Positions 14,980 through 23,235 of a stretch of DNA of 25,766 nt are shown here, piece by piece. The stretch's first letter is position 1, and the number at the start of each line of letters is the position of its first letter. Made by a program: the position numbers and the translations under genes. The notes beneath the pieces are model-generated. The model saw nothing but the letters and a program-made list of their open reading frames with translations, did not search any database and was not told the origin of the DNA. The stretch comes from Acidobacteriaceae bacterium. Lineage in GTDB: Bacteria; Acidobacteriota; Terriglobia; Terriglobales; Acidobacteriaceae. The stretch covers positions 168 to 25,933 of the forward strand of contig PMXH01000130.1 of NCBI GenBank assembly GCA_003165855.1, read 5' to 3'.

Positions 14980-15027
14980 CGCGGCCCCGTCGACGCTGAT
15001 TTAGACAAGTGCCGCCCGATCCGAACG

Positions 15028-15654
15028 TCAGTGCGGCTGTTGCATCATGCCGCCCGGGATATTCATCTTGGTGAAGCCGGCAGGAGCCTCAAACAGACTG
15101 GCCGGTTGCGTCCCCTCCTGGATATTGCGCAATTCTCCGCCGCTGTTCTTTCCATCCCACTTCACGGGAAACCGCAACTTGGGGTCGAGCCAGAAATGGC
15201 TGACATCTCCGCTGGCATTGGTGGTCTCGTACTTCACCGTGCTGCGGCCATTGATGGTCTCACTGCCCACCTTGTGGCAACTGCTGCCCTGGTGTCCCAT
15301 TTTCTGCCAATCGCCGCAGGCATTCTCGACGTCGCCCGTCTGGAAGAAAGCAGCCGTAGATCCCATCCGCTGGCTTTGAGACTGCGCCGGCATCTCCATA
15401 TACATGTGCTTCTCAGCCATCAGCACCATGGATGTCTGGGTCGCGAAATTCACAATGACCGCGCCTCCCGTGCGAGCGCTGGATTGCGACTCAATACGCA
15501 TTTTGTCCTTGGCGAAGTAGATTTTGCCTTGGGTCGGCGTGCCCGGCTTCTGCAAGTCGACGATCTCCGCGGAAAACTCAGACTGCGCCAGCACGAAGCT
15601 GGAGGCAAGCACGAAGGCAAAGAAACACGAGATACGAGCGATCCATCGAAGCAT
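15028..15654 (-). CDS. Secreted DUF4412-like protein
   Basis: A 208-residue exported protein. The signal peptide (MLRWIARISCFFAFVLASS..., cleavage near VLA-Q, residue 23) directs it to the periplasm. The mature part is beta-rich and resembles DUF4412 / outer-membrane lipoprotein-sorting-like proteins: an early strand QGKIYFAKDKMRIES, then VLMAEKHMYMEM, a central pair of cysteines (NACGDW and SSCHKV) that could form a disulfide, and HFWLDPKLRFPVKWD near the end. Proteins of this fold are thought to bind lipids or lipoproteins, but the role of DUF4412 is unknown. The C terminus is rich in Met, Gly and Gln. The ATG at 15654 has AAGGAG 7 nt upstream. Its leader holds a GC-rich hairpin. It is followed on the same strand by the LytTR gene, which has its own promoter. 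Confidence 0.85.
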   Translation of the reverse strand: MLRWIARISCFFAFVLASSFVLAQSEFSAEIVDLQKPGTPTQGKIYFAKDKMRIESQSSARTGGAVIVNFATQTSMVLMAEKHMYMEMPAQSQSQRMGSTAAFFQTGDVENACGDWQKMGHQGSSCHKVGSETINGRSTVKYETTNASGDVSHFWLDPKLRFPVKWDGKNSGGELRNIQEGTQPASLFEAPAGFTKMNIPGGMMQQPH

Positions 15655-15673
15655 GTAAATCTCCTTAATGTTT

Positions 15674-15696
15674 CGCGCCGGCGAGGACTCGGCGCG
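15674..15696 (-). other. GC-rich hairpin in the leader of the DUF4412-like gene
   Basis: CGCGCCG at 15674-15680 and CGGCGCG at 15690-15696 form a 7-bp stem with a 9-nt loop, about 10 nt upstream of the AAGGAG ribosome site. It could also be the end signal of the thiolase transcript, though no T-tract follows directly. Confidence 0.35.
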
Positions 15697-15802
15697 TAGC
15701 GTGCGCTCTGGGGGAAGTGCGGTCGAAGCATAACAGAAGTCGACTCCGCGGGACAGCGCTGCAGGTTAAGCCGGTAAGGGACGGAGCCAACCGCGCCGGT
15801 CG

Positions 15803-16981
15803 TCACACCACATTCTCCAGCGCCATCGCCATGCCCAGTCCGCCGCTGACGCAGAGTGTGGCCACGCCACGCTTCGTGTTGCGCTTCAGCATCTCGTGCA
15901 ATAACGTGACCGTGATGCGCGTGCCGGTGCAGCCGATAGGATGCCCGATTGCGATCGCTCCGCCGTTCACGTTGAGCCGGTCGCGGTTGAAATTCAGTTC
16001 GCGGTCACAGGCCAGCACCTGAGCGGCGAAAGCTTCATTCAGTTCAATCAAGCCAAATTCGTGCAGCCTGAGATTGTGTTTCTCCTCCAGCTTGCGTAAG
16101 GCCGGGACGGGGCCAATCCCCATCGTGCGGGGATCGACTCCAGCCGAGGTCACAGCCGAGATTCGCGCCAGCGGCTTCAGGTTATTCGTCTTTACGAAAT
16201 GTTCGTTGGCGATAACCACAGCGGCAGCGCCGTCGGTGATTCCCGAAGAATTGCCGGCCGTCACTGTTCCGGTTTTCGAAAATGCCGGAGCCAACTTGCC
16301 CAGCTTTTCCATGCTCGCGTCCGGGAACGGATGTTCGTCACGGCTTAAGGTGGTTGTGCCTTTCTTGCTTGCAATGGTGACCGGGGCAATCTCGGCGTCG
16401 AACCGCCCGGCGGCCATGGCCCGCCCGGCGCGGGTTTGCGACATCAGCGCATATTCATCCTGCTCCTCGCGCGAAATCTTGTAGTGCTCGGCGAGCACCT
16501 CTGCGGTTTCACCCATCACCATCTTGGCCACGGGGCAGAAGAATCCGTCGCGATACATGCCGTCGACCAGTTCCTGATTGCCCAGTCGATATCCCCAACG
16601 CGCTTCGAGATAGTAGGGAAGCCGCGACATGGATTCCGTGCCACCCGCCAAAATACAGTTCGCATCGCCGAGCAGAATCGCCTGGAAGGCCAGCGCAATG
16701 GACTTGAGCCCCGAGGCGCAAGCTTTGTTCACGGTAAAGGCTGGCACTTCCTGCGGCACTCCACTGCGGATGGAAATCTGCCGCGCCGGATTCGGTCCGC
16801 CGCCGGCCTGCCGCGCATTGCCAAAGATGGCTTCTTCCACTTGTTCCGGCTGAATTCCGGCGCGCTCCATTGCGGCTTTGGCGGCTACTACGCCCATGTC
16901 CGCTGCCGTCAGAGAGGCCAGCGATCCTCCGAACTTCCCGATCGGGGTGCGCACCGCGGAGAGAATATAGACTGCCTGCAA
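15803..16981 (-). CDS. Acetyl-CoA C-acetyltransferase (thiolase)
   Basis: A 392-residue thiolase of the degradative/biosynthetic type II family. It joins two acetyl-CoA to acetoacetyl-CoA or runs the reverse, cleaving 3-ketoacyl-CoA. The catalytic residues are present: nucleophile C88 in NKACASGLKS, H347 in AIGHPIGCTG and acid/base C377 in CVSGGLGMA. Length matches PhaA/AtoB proteins. Translation begins at TTG (16981-16979): GGAGG lies 7 nt upstream and the N terminus MQAVYILSAVRTPIGKFGG fits the family. It is divergent from the TetR gene at 17147, with two palindromes between them, so TetR may control it. In context it could supply or use acetoacetyl-CoA in fatty-acid, ketone-body or hydroxyalkanoate metabolism; the exact direction cannot be told. 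Confidence 0.95.
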   Translation of the reverse strand: MQAVYILSAVRTPIGKFGGSLASLTAADMGVVAAKAAMERAGIQPEQVEEAIFGNARQAGGGPNPARQISIRSGVPQEVPAFTVNKACASGLKSIALAFQAILLGDANCILAGGTESMSRLPYYLEARWGYRLGNQELVDGMYRDGFFCPVAKMVMGETAEVLAEHYKISREEQDEYALMSQTRAGRAMAAGRFDAEIAPVTIASKKGTTTLSRDEHPFPDASMEKLGKLAPAFSKTGTVTAGNSSGITDGAAAVVIANEHFVKTNNLKPLARISAVTSAGVDPRTMGIGPVPALRKLEEKHNLRLHEFGLIELNEAFAAQVLACDRELNFNRDRLNVNGGAIAIGHPIGCTGTRITVTLLHEMLKRNTKRGVATLCVSGGLGMAMALENVV

Positions 16982-17046
16982 AGTGTCGCCTCCAAACCCT
17001 TGAGTCTAGCAGGACGGGGAAAGGCGTTGCTTTTCATAAAATTTCC

Positions 17047-17063
17047 TTGACATCGTCCGTCAA
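17047..17063. promoter_or_regulatory. Inverted repeat TTGAC-N7-GTCAA between thiolase and tetR
   Basis: TTGAC at 17047-17051 and GTCAA at 17059-17063 face each other. Each arm also looks like a -35 box (TTGACA on the plus strand, TTGACG on the minus strand), so divergent promoters may overlap here and a dimer bound at the dyad would block both. No convincing -10 box is seen on either side. Confidence 0.45.
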
Positions 17064-17094
17064 GTGGATGTAAAAGCCATATGGTTTCAACAAG

Positions 17095-17108
17095 AGCGAG
17101 CGCTCGCT
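17095..17108. promoter_or_regulatory. 14-bp palindrome AGCGAGCGCTCGCT, candidate TetR operator
   Basis: A perfect 14-bp palindrome 38 nt upstream of the tetR start. Size, symmetry and position are what TetR-family autoregulators need. Binding by the adjacent gene product is inferred. Confidence 0.5.
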
Positions 17109-17146
17109 TTGCTCACTGAACATCCGAAATGGGGTTTCGGAGATAA

Positions 17147-17767
17147 ATGCCCAAGCTGCTCGACCGCACCATCGAGAAGAACAAACGCAAGATCGAGCGC
17201 GCCGCCCTGCAACTCTTTACTCGAAAGGGGTTCCATGGCACGACCGTCCGCGAAATTGCAAAAAAGGCCGGGATTTCCATGGGCAAGCTTTACATCTACT
17301 ACGACACCAAAGAAGACATCTTCATCGACCTGGTCAATCACCTGGGCCGCAAGATGGAGGCGATCCGCCAGAAGGAGCTCATTCCCCTGATGGCATCGCT
17401 GGACCCAGATTCATTAAGAAACCTGGCCAGAGCGATCGGGCGGGTTGTCTCCGAAAATCTGGATTACTGGCGTCTGATGTACATCGATGTCGTTGAGTTT
17501 CGGCATAAGCACTTCATTCATAGCTTTCGTGAAACCGCGGGAGGCCTCCGGATGTACGGGAATGCGGTGATTCGGAAATCGAAGGTCAAATTCCCGGCCG
17601 GAGTGGATCCCTCGCTCGCCTATACCGCTATTTACTTGCAATTCTTCACCTACTTCTTAGCTGAGGAACTTTTTGGAGCCAAACGACACCTAGCCATGAG
17701 CGACGAAGAGGCTATCGATCAACTCGTTCTTCTCTATACCGGAGGACGCGTCGTATCGGGCAAATGA
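17147..17767 (+). CDS. TetR family transcriptional regulator
   Basis: A 206-residue regulator. The N-terminal HTH (about residues 12-60) is typical: IERAALQLFTRKGFHGTTV, then REIAKKAGISMGKLYIYYDTKEDIF. The C-terminal ligand-binding part is all-helical and cannot be assigned to a ligand. Family members are repressors released by a small molecule, often an acyl-CoA or a hydrophobic compound. GGAG precedes the ATG by 4 nt. The gene is divergent from the thiolase and only 31 nt upstream of the TonB receptor gene, so it probably controls these neighbours and itself; palindromes at 17047 and 17095 are the likely sites. An acyl-CoA ligand would suit the acyl-CoA ligase and thiolase nearby, but this is inference. 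Confidence 0.94.
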   Translation: MPKLLDRTIEKNKRKIERAALQLFTRKGFHGTTVREIAKKAGISMGKLYIYYDTKEDIFIDLVNHLGRKMEAIRQKELIPLMASLDPDSLRNLARAIGRVVSENLDYWRLMYIDVVEFRHKHFIHSFRETAGGLRMYGNAVIRKSKVKFPAGVDPSLAYTAIYLQFFTYFLAEELFGAKRHLAMSDEEAIDQLVLLYTGGRVVSGK

Positions 17768-17798
17768 ATTTAGCGCCTGGAGCCACAAGGAGAAGGCT

Positions 17799-20700
17799 AT
17801 GCAACTGCGGAAGGCTGTTTCACTTTTCATTTTGACAGGGTTTTTCTTGATTGCCGGTCTCGTGTCGGCGCAATCCCCGACGACTGGGCAGATCACCGGA
17901 GTCGTGAGAGATCCGAGTGGGGCCGTCGTCGGCGATGCGAAGGTCGCTCTGACGAGCGCGGCCGGAGTACAGCGCGAGACCAGCAGCGATGCCGCCGGGC
18001 ATTATGCCTTTTCGCTGGTACCTCCTGGGGCGTACCGCGTCGAAACAGAAAAGGCCGGATTTGGCAAGGCGACGGCAGAAGACGTGGTCGTCCGCATCAC
18101 TGAGCTTACGAGCCTGGACATCCACCTTAAAGTAGCTGCGCAGATGGCCGTGGTTGAAGTCATGGTAGAACCCACCTTGGTGCAAACCGAGGATGCGGCC
18201 CGGGGCACGGTCATCGAGCAGGAACAAATCCGTCAGCTACCGCTGCCGACCCGGAATTTCCAGCAACTGCTCACGCTGACTACGGGGACGTCAGGTCCGG
18301 TGCAGAACTCGTCCGAATTGGGCCGGGGTGCGGCGCCAATCTATGTCAACGGAAACCGCTCCACCTCGAACTCGGTGGTCATCAACGGCACTGACGCAAA
18401 CTCCATTGGCACGGGTTCCCTGCCCAACCTGGCGGTACCCGCAACGGATTCTCTGGAGGAATTCATCGTCCAGACCAGCCAATTTGACGCGTCCCAGGGC
18501 CGCGTTGCCGGCGGGATTGTGGCCGCCGTCACCAAATCAGGGACCAATAATCTGCATGGAAACCTTTACGAATTTTTCCGCAACGACGCACTCAATGCCA
18601 ACAACTACTTCCTGAACGGATCAAGCGTTCCGCGCCCGCCTTACAAACGCAATCAATTCGGAGGCACACTGGGCGGTCCCCTGATCAAGGATCGTCTGTG
18701 GTTCTTTGTGTCCTATCAAGGAAGCCGGGAGATCAACGCTACCTCGTTGTTAAACTCCATCGGGACCGTCTTCGTTCCCGCAAATCTCTCGAACGACCGA
18801 TCCGATGCTGCTATTGATGCGTTGGCAACGTCTTTCGCTCCGGTCGGTCCGACAACGGTATGCCTGCCCGCATGCTTGAGCCCCACCGCGCAGTTTCTTC
18901 TGCAGGCGAAATTGCCCAATGGCTCTTACGTGATTCCATCGGCGCCGAATCCCAGCTCTACATCGAACGCTGCCGTTCCGGTACCGGTGGTAGGCACTTC
19001 CAAGTTCCGCGAAGACCAGTTCAATACGAACCTGGACTTCCAGGTATCCGCGAAGAACCGGTTGTCCGGCAAGTTCTTCGACGCGAACAATCCTGCCACG
19101 CAGGCTTTATTCAATCTGTTCGGACTTACAAATGCCCTCCCTGTTCCGGGTTTTGGCGGGACCGCGAATCTGAATCAAAGAGTGCTCTCGCTCGACGACA
19201 CTGACGTATTGTCTCCGCATTTGGTAAATGACTTGCGGTTTGGTTACAGCATCATAACGACGGGCTCCCAACCGCAGGAGCCATTCACAGCCTCCCAACT
19301 GGGAATCACCTCTCCGCTGGGCAACCTGTTCGCGGGTATGCCGGAAATCTCGGTGGCAAACTATTTCGACTTGGGAGCCAGCCCATTTGCCGACAACAGT
19401 GGAATCGAGAAGACGTACACGATTGGCGACACATTCAGTTGGCAGAAAGGCCGCCACAGTTTGAAGGCCGGCGTGGAGTACAAGCATCACGATCTGAACG
19501 AGACCTTCAACCTTTACACGCGCGGCCAGATGTTTTTTCTCGGATTTTCCGGCAACTCCTTTGCCGATTTCCTGGGAGGCTACCTCGGTACGGCCGGGCT
19601 TACGATCATGGGCTCCGGCGTAAACAACCGGGATGTTCGGGCACACGACTGGAACGGATTCTTCAATGACGACTGGCGTGTGACGGATCGGTTAACGCTT
19701 ACGCTGGGCGTCCGCTACGATTTCTTCGGTCCGTTTACCGAAGCCCAAGGACGCTTCGTCGGATTCGATCCGACACAGCTCACAACCGTTCCCATACCCA
19801 CGGCCGACGGTGGAGGCGTGGCCATCACCGGGGGATTTGTACAGGCATCCAATGCGAAGAACCCCGTACCTGGGATCCCGACGGTACAACCGTCGCTGGT
19901 TCCTTCCGACAAGAACAACTTTGCCCCCCGAATCGGCTTTGCCTGGCAACCTCGGTCCGACAATCGCCTGGTGGTGCGTGGTGGTTATGGGGTTTACTAT
20001 GATCGAGCGAATTCGCGGCTGCTCAACAATCAGATTCTGGACTTTCCCTACTACACTCTGGCACAGGCACTGTTGACGCCGATCAGCACTCCGTTCGTGA
20101 ATGTTCCGCAGCCGAGCAGCTTTCCTCTGGCTTTCAACAACGCCGCACTGTTCCCGTTTGGCGGGCCGCCGGCGTTGATGACCCAAGCCCCAACTCTCCT
20201 TTCACCGTTCGGCATCGCTGAGGTTTCCGCCAACGGCATTTACCCGGACATCCACGACTTCCGCACGCCATATATTCAGCAGTACAGCCTGGGTATTCAG
20301 AACGAGTTTGCCCACGACTGGATGTTGGATCTGGGTTACGTTGGCTCGGCGGGACGTAAGTTGTACCGTCTGGTTGATCTCAATCAGGAAGTCGCGCCAG
20401 TTGCTTTCGCGCCGGGACCGTTGAGTCCCGGATTGTCGAGTCTCGCGGTGCAGGGCTTCGGTGTCCATGCGATGCAGAGTTCGTCGGATTCAAGCTACAA
20501 CTCTCTGCAGGCCAGCGTGACCAAGCGATTCTCTCACGGGCTGACATTACTCGCCTCTTACACCTGGAGCCATTCGCTCGATGATTATTCCGGCGATCCC
20601 ACCGGAACGAGCGACGTCACAGTGGTCCCTGGAAACCAGGCGCCCGGCTTCCTGAATAACTACGCAAGTTCCGACTTTGACCGTCGCCACCGATTTGTGT

Positions 20701-21209
20701 TCAGCGGTATTTATGATTTGCCGAGGTTCTACAAAGGCGCTTCCGGTTTCGCCCGCCAGGCGGTAAACGGCTGGGAACTGGCCAGCGTTCTGACCCTGCA
20801 GAGCGGCACCCCATTCTCGGTTCTGACCAATGCCACGGCCTTCGTGCAGGCGCGCGCCGACTCCGTTCCGGGGTGCAATCCGGCAGGGAGCGGCAGCGTC
20901 GAATCCAGGCTGCTTGATTACTTTAATACCGCTTGCTTTGCGGCCGCCGCCACCCCGGGCGATTTCGGGGACAGTGGACGAAACATTCTGCGCGGGCCTG
21001 ATCAGCGCAACGTCGACATCTCCATCATCAAGTACTTCCCAGTCACCGAACGGACGAAGCTGGAATTCCGGGGTGAGTTCTTCAACGCGTTTAATATGGT
21101 CAGCTTCGCAAATCCAGTCAACATCCTCGCATCCGCCAACGTGGGACAGATTGTGGAAACCAGCACGGGACCGCGAGTGATTCAGTTCGCGCTGAAGTTG
21201 AATTTCTAG
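17799..21209 (+). CDS. Oar-like TonB-dependent outer-membrane receptor
   Basis: A 1136-residue outer-membrane protein. A signal peptide (1-24, cleavage at VSA-Q) is followed by a carboxypeptidase-regulatory-like beta domain (about 28-110: GQITGVVRDPSGAVVGDAKV ... AGHYAFSLVPPGAYRVE), a plug domain (about 125-250, with GGIVAAVTKSGTN) and a large beta barrel that ends in phenylalanine (FALKLNF), the usual signal for barrel assembly. This layout is the Oar-like type that is abundant in Acidobacteriota. Such receptors import oligomers or other large ligands using TonB energy; the substrate is not readable. AAGGAG lies 6 nt before the ATG. It follows tetR by 31 nt and precedes two esterases and an acyl-CoA ligase, which suggests an ester or acyl-containing substrate. 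A heptamer repeat starts in its stop codon. Confidence 0.94.
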   Translation: MQLRKAVSLFILTGFFLIAGLVSAQSPTTGQITGVVRDPSGAVVGDAKVALTSAAGVQRETSSDAAGHYAFSLVPPGAYRVETEKAGFGKATAEDVVVRITELTSLDIHLKVAAQMAVVEVMVEPTLVQTEDAARGTVIEQEQIRQLPLPTRNFQQLLTLTTGTSGPVQNSSELGRGAAPIYVNGNRSTSNSVVINGTDANSIGTGSLPNLAVPATDSLEEFIVQTSQFDASQGRVAGGIVAAVTKSGTNNLHGNLYEFFRNDALNANNYFLNGSSVPRPPYKRNQFGGTLGGPLIKDRLWFFVSYQGSREINATSLLNSIGTVFVPANLSNDRSDAAIDALATSFAPVGPTTVCLPACLSPTAQFLLQAKLPNGSYVIPSAPNPSSTSNAAVPVPVVGTSKFREDQFNTNLDFQVSAKNRLSGKFFDANNPATQALFNLFGLTNALPVPGFGGTANLNQRVLSLDDTDVLSPHLVNDLRFGYSIITTGSQPQEPFTASQLGITSPLGNLFAGMPEISVANYFDLGASPFADNSGIEKTYTIGDTFSWQKGRHSLKAGVEYKHHDLNETFNLYTRGQMFFLGFSGNSFADFLGGYLGTAGLTIMGSGVNNRDVRAHDWNGFFNDDWRVTDRLTLTLGVRYDFFGPFTEAQGRFVGFDPTQLTTVPIPTADGGGVAITGGFVQASNAKNPVPGIPTVQPSLVPSDKNNFAPRIGFAWQPRSDNRLVVRGGYGVYYDRANSRLLNNQILDFPYYTLAQALLTPISTPFVNVPQPSSFPLAFNNAALFPFGGPPALMTQAPTLLSPFGIAEVSANGIYPDIHDFRTPYIQQYSLGIQNEFAHDWMLDLGYVGSAGRKLYRLVDLNQEVAPVAFAPGPLSPGLSSLAVQGFGVHAMQSSSDSSYNSLQASVTKRFSHGLTLLASYTWSHSLDDYSGDPTGTSDVTVVPGNQAPGFLNNYASSDFDRRHRFVFSGIYDLPRFYKGASGFARQAVNGWELASVLTLQSGTPFSVLTNATAFVQARADSVPGCNPAGSGSVESRLLDYFNTACFAAAATPGDFGDSGRNILRGPDQRNVDISIIKYFPVTERTKLEFRGEFFNAFNMVSFANPVNILASANVGQIVETSTGPRVIQFALKLNF

Positions 21210-21242
21210 AACTTAGAACTTAGAACTTAGAACTTATAACTT
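21208..21242 (+). repeat. Heptanucleotide tandem repeat (AGAACTT)4 plus one variant
   Basis: Four perfect AGAACTT units (21208-21235) and a fifth, ATAACTT (21236-21242). The array overlaps the last two bases of the TonB receptor stop codon and ends 9 nt before the next start, filling the whole intergenic space. Changes in copy number would alter the distance between the two genes without touching either reading frame. Confidence 0.85.
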
Positions 21243-21251
21243 ACAACGAAG

Positions 21252-22190
21252 ATGCTTCCGAAGGAATCCATTAAAGTGACTCGTCACGCTCTGGGACGCG
21301 TGTCCGGTGACGCAGTGGAGCTCGCCTTCGGTTATTGGCCCGGCCGGGGTGCGCCGGTAGTTGCCCTGCATGGCCTAACTGCTTCACACCTAAATTTCAT
21401 CGGCATTGCCGAACGCTTGGCGGGCCGATGCGCCCTCTTTGCGGTCGATCTGAGAGGCCGCGGCGATTCCGACAAACCCGAGGGGCCGTACGGCATCGCG
21501 CAACACGCGCGGGATGTGGCTGTCGCGATGCGCGCCATGGGACTCGGCCCCAGCATCGTCACGGGTCACTCAATGGGCGCTTTCGTGGCGACTGCGCTCG
21601 CTGCGCAGGAACCCAGCCTCGTATCCGCTCTCGTTCTGATCGATGGGGGCGATGTGCCCGATGCACCGGTCACAAATTCTCCCGGGCAGGACGCTCACGC
21701 TGCACTCGCACAACGCGTCGCGCAGTTGCGCCAAACTTATCCTTCGCGCCAAGCCTATCGGGAGTTCTGGCGAACCCAGCCACACTTTCCTCCCGCAGAA
21801 TGGAATCCCTGGGTGGAAGCCTTTCTGGACTATGAAGTCGGCGGAGATTTGCCCGTGCAACCGAAAGCCTCAGAGGCGGCAGTGCGCGCCGATCTGGGAG
21901 AAGCGTATCAGCGCGCCGCGATCACTGAGCGCTTGAAGTCCATTCGCGTGCCGACGCTATTCCTCCGCGCCGAAAGCGGCTTAACCCCTGGGCAGGCGCC
22001 ACTGTTTCCAGATAAGCTCGCAACCGAATTCCGCTCTTACGTCCCCCATGTCGAGGACCACAAATTCGCCGGCACCACCCATTACACCATCGCATTGGGT
22101 GAACGCGGAGCGACGAGGATCGCCGACCTTATCTCTGAACTAGCCAGCCGGCCACTCGCGAGCTCGCCTCGCTCCCCGGCGACGGCATAA
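21252..22190 (+). CDS. Alpha/beta hydrolase
   Basis: A 312-residue alpha/beta-hydrolase-fold enzyme. The oxyanion motif HG (H40-G41 in VVALHGLTASH), the strand-turn DLRGRGDSDKP, the nucleophile elbow GHSMG with S107, and a late histidine H277 in GTTHYTI make up the expected active site. There is no signal peptide, so it acts in the cytoplasm. Substrates of this family include esters, lactones and C-C bonds in aromatic ring-cleavage products; the sequence alone does not decide. The ATG at 21252 directly follows the heptamer repeat, and only a weak GAAG is available as a ribosome site. An esterase gene follows 40 nt downstream and then an acyl-CoA ligase, most likely in one transcript. Confidence 0.93.
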   Translation: MLPKESIKVTRHALGRVSGDAVELAFGYWPGRGAPVVALHGLTASHLNFIGIAERLAGRCALFAVDLRGRGDSDKPEGPYGIAQHARDVAVAMRAMGLGPSIVTGHSMGAFVATALAAQEPSLVSALVLIDGGDVPDAPVTNSPGQDAHAALAQRVAQLRQTYPSRQAYREFWRTQPHFPPAEWNPWVEAFLDYEVGGDLPVQPKASEAAVRADLGEAYQRAAITERLKSIRVPTLFLRAESGLTPGQAPLFPDKLATEFRSYVPHVEDHKFAGTTHYTIALGERGATRIADLISELASRPLASSPRSPATA

Positions 22191-22230
22191 ATTAAGCAAA
22201 GAGGTTTATCCAGCGGAGGACCTTACCGAC

Positions 22231-23235
22231 ATGGCAGAACGAGGATGGATAGCCGGGACCGCTCGCGCTGCCGGGGGCTCACGCAATTTCAGGCTCTGGA
22301 CGCCCGGAACGCTGGGAAGCGGAGGCTCTTGGCCTCTCGTCATGATGCTGCACGGCTGCACGCACAATGCGCAGGATATGGCAGAGATCTCCGGGATGAA
22401 TGACGTGGCCGAAGCCAATCAATTCCTGGTCGTCTATCCGGAACAGGCGCGCTTGGCCAATCTGCTGAAGTGCTGGAACTGGTTTGATCCCAAACATCAG
22501 AAGCGTGATGCTGGGGAACCCTCGATTCTCGCTGCGGTTGTCGATCAGGTTCGCTCCACGCAAAACGTCAATCCAGATCGGGTTTACGTGGTGGGAGTTT
22601 CCGCCGGGGCGGCGATGGCCTGCATTCTTGCCGCGACTTACCCGGATGTTTTCGCAGGTGTGGCTATGTTTGCGGGAGCTGAATTTAGGGCCGCCAGCAG
22701 CGTTTCCGAGGGGATTGCCGCCATGAAGCGAGGCGGCCCGGATCCGACCCGGCAAGGGCAGCTCGCTTTTGAAGCGATGCGCGGCGGCCTCGCGCACAAG
22801 AAGAGGCGGCGTATGCCGGTGATCGTGTTTCATGGGACGGCGGATACCCACGTGAGTCTCGTCAATGCCGAGCAAACCATCACCCAGTGGAGCAAAACGA
22901 ATGCGTGCCTCGCGGCGGAAAATTCAGAGAGCGGACTTACCTTGACGGAAAGCATCATCGACGGCGAAGTCTCTGACAAAGATCCGGAGCGCTACGCCTA
23001 CCGAAGGCACATCTACGTGGAGGCCAATGCCCGTCTTTTGATGGAAAAGTGGATGGTCCAGGGTCTTGGCCACGCCTGGTCGGGCTCTCCCAAGCCCAGC
23101 CAGTACGGTGACCCCAAGGGACCCCACGCCAGCGCGGAAATCTGGCGCTTCTTTTGCGAAGCCGGCTCGGACGCGACGGCTTCCTCGCCCTCCCTCGGCT
23201 CGCTGCGTCAGGAATCGAGCGAGACATCAAAATGA
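22231..23235 (+). CDS. PHB depolymerase family esterase (CE1-like)
   Basis: A 334-residue esterase of the polyhydroxybutyrate-depolymerase / feruloyl-esterase (CE1) family. The catalytic triad is visible: S124 in the elbow GVSAGAAM, D205 in HGTADTHV and H281 in GLGHAWSG. HGCTHNAQDM near residue 41 provides the oxyanion hole. Family members cut ester bonds in poly(3-hydroxyalkanoates) or in plant-wall phenolic esters and are often secreted; this one has no signal peptide, so it probably works inside the cell on imported or stored material. GGAGG lies 11 nt before the ATG, a little far. Its TGA overlaps the ATG of the acyl-CoA ligase (ATGA, 23232-23235), which couples ester cleavage to activation of the released acid. 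Confidence 0.92.
   Translation: MAERGWIAGTARAAGGSRNFRLWTPGTLGSGGSWPLVMMLHGCTHNAQDMAEISGMNDVAEANQFLVVYPEQARLANLLKCWNWFDPKHQKRDAGEPSILAAVVDQVRSTQNVNPDRVYVVGVSAGAAMACILAATYPDVFAGVAMFAGAEFRAASSVSEGIAAMKRGGPDPTRQGQLAFEAMRGGLAHKKRRRMPVIVFHGTADTHVSLVNAEQTITQWSKTNACLAAENSESGLTLTESIIDGEVSDKDPERYAYRRHIYVEANARLLMEKWMVQGLGHAWSGSPKPSQYGDPKGPHASAEIWRFFCEAGSDATASSPSLGSLRQESSETSK

Noticed and set aside
15031..15699. Open frame of 222 codons on the plus strand
   Set aside because: Antisense to the DUF4412-like gene, which has a signal peptide and a good ribosome site.
17016..17031. Possible sigma-54 promoter GG-N10-GC upstream of tetR
   Set aside because: The -12 part (TTGCT) is good, but only three of six bases match at -24; such matches are expected by chance.
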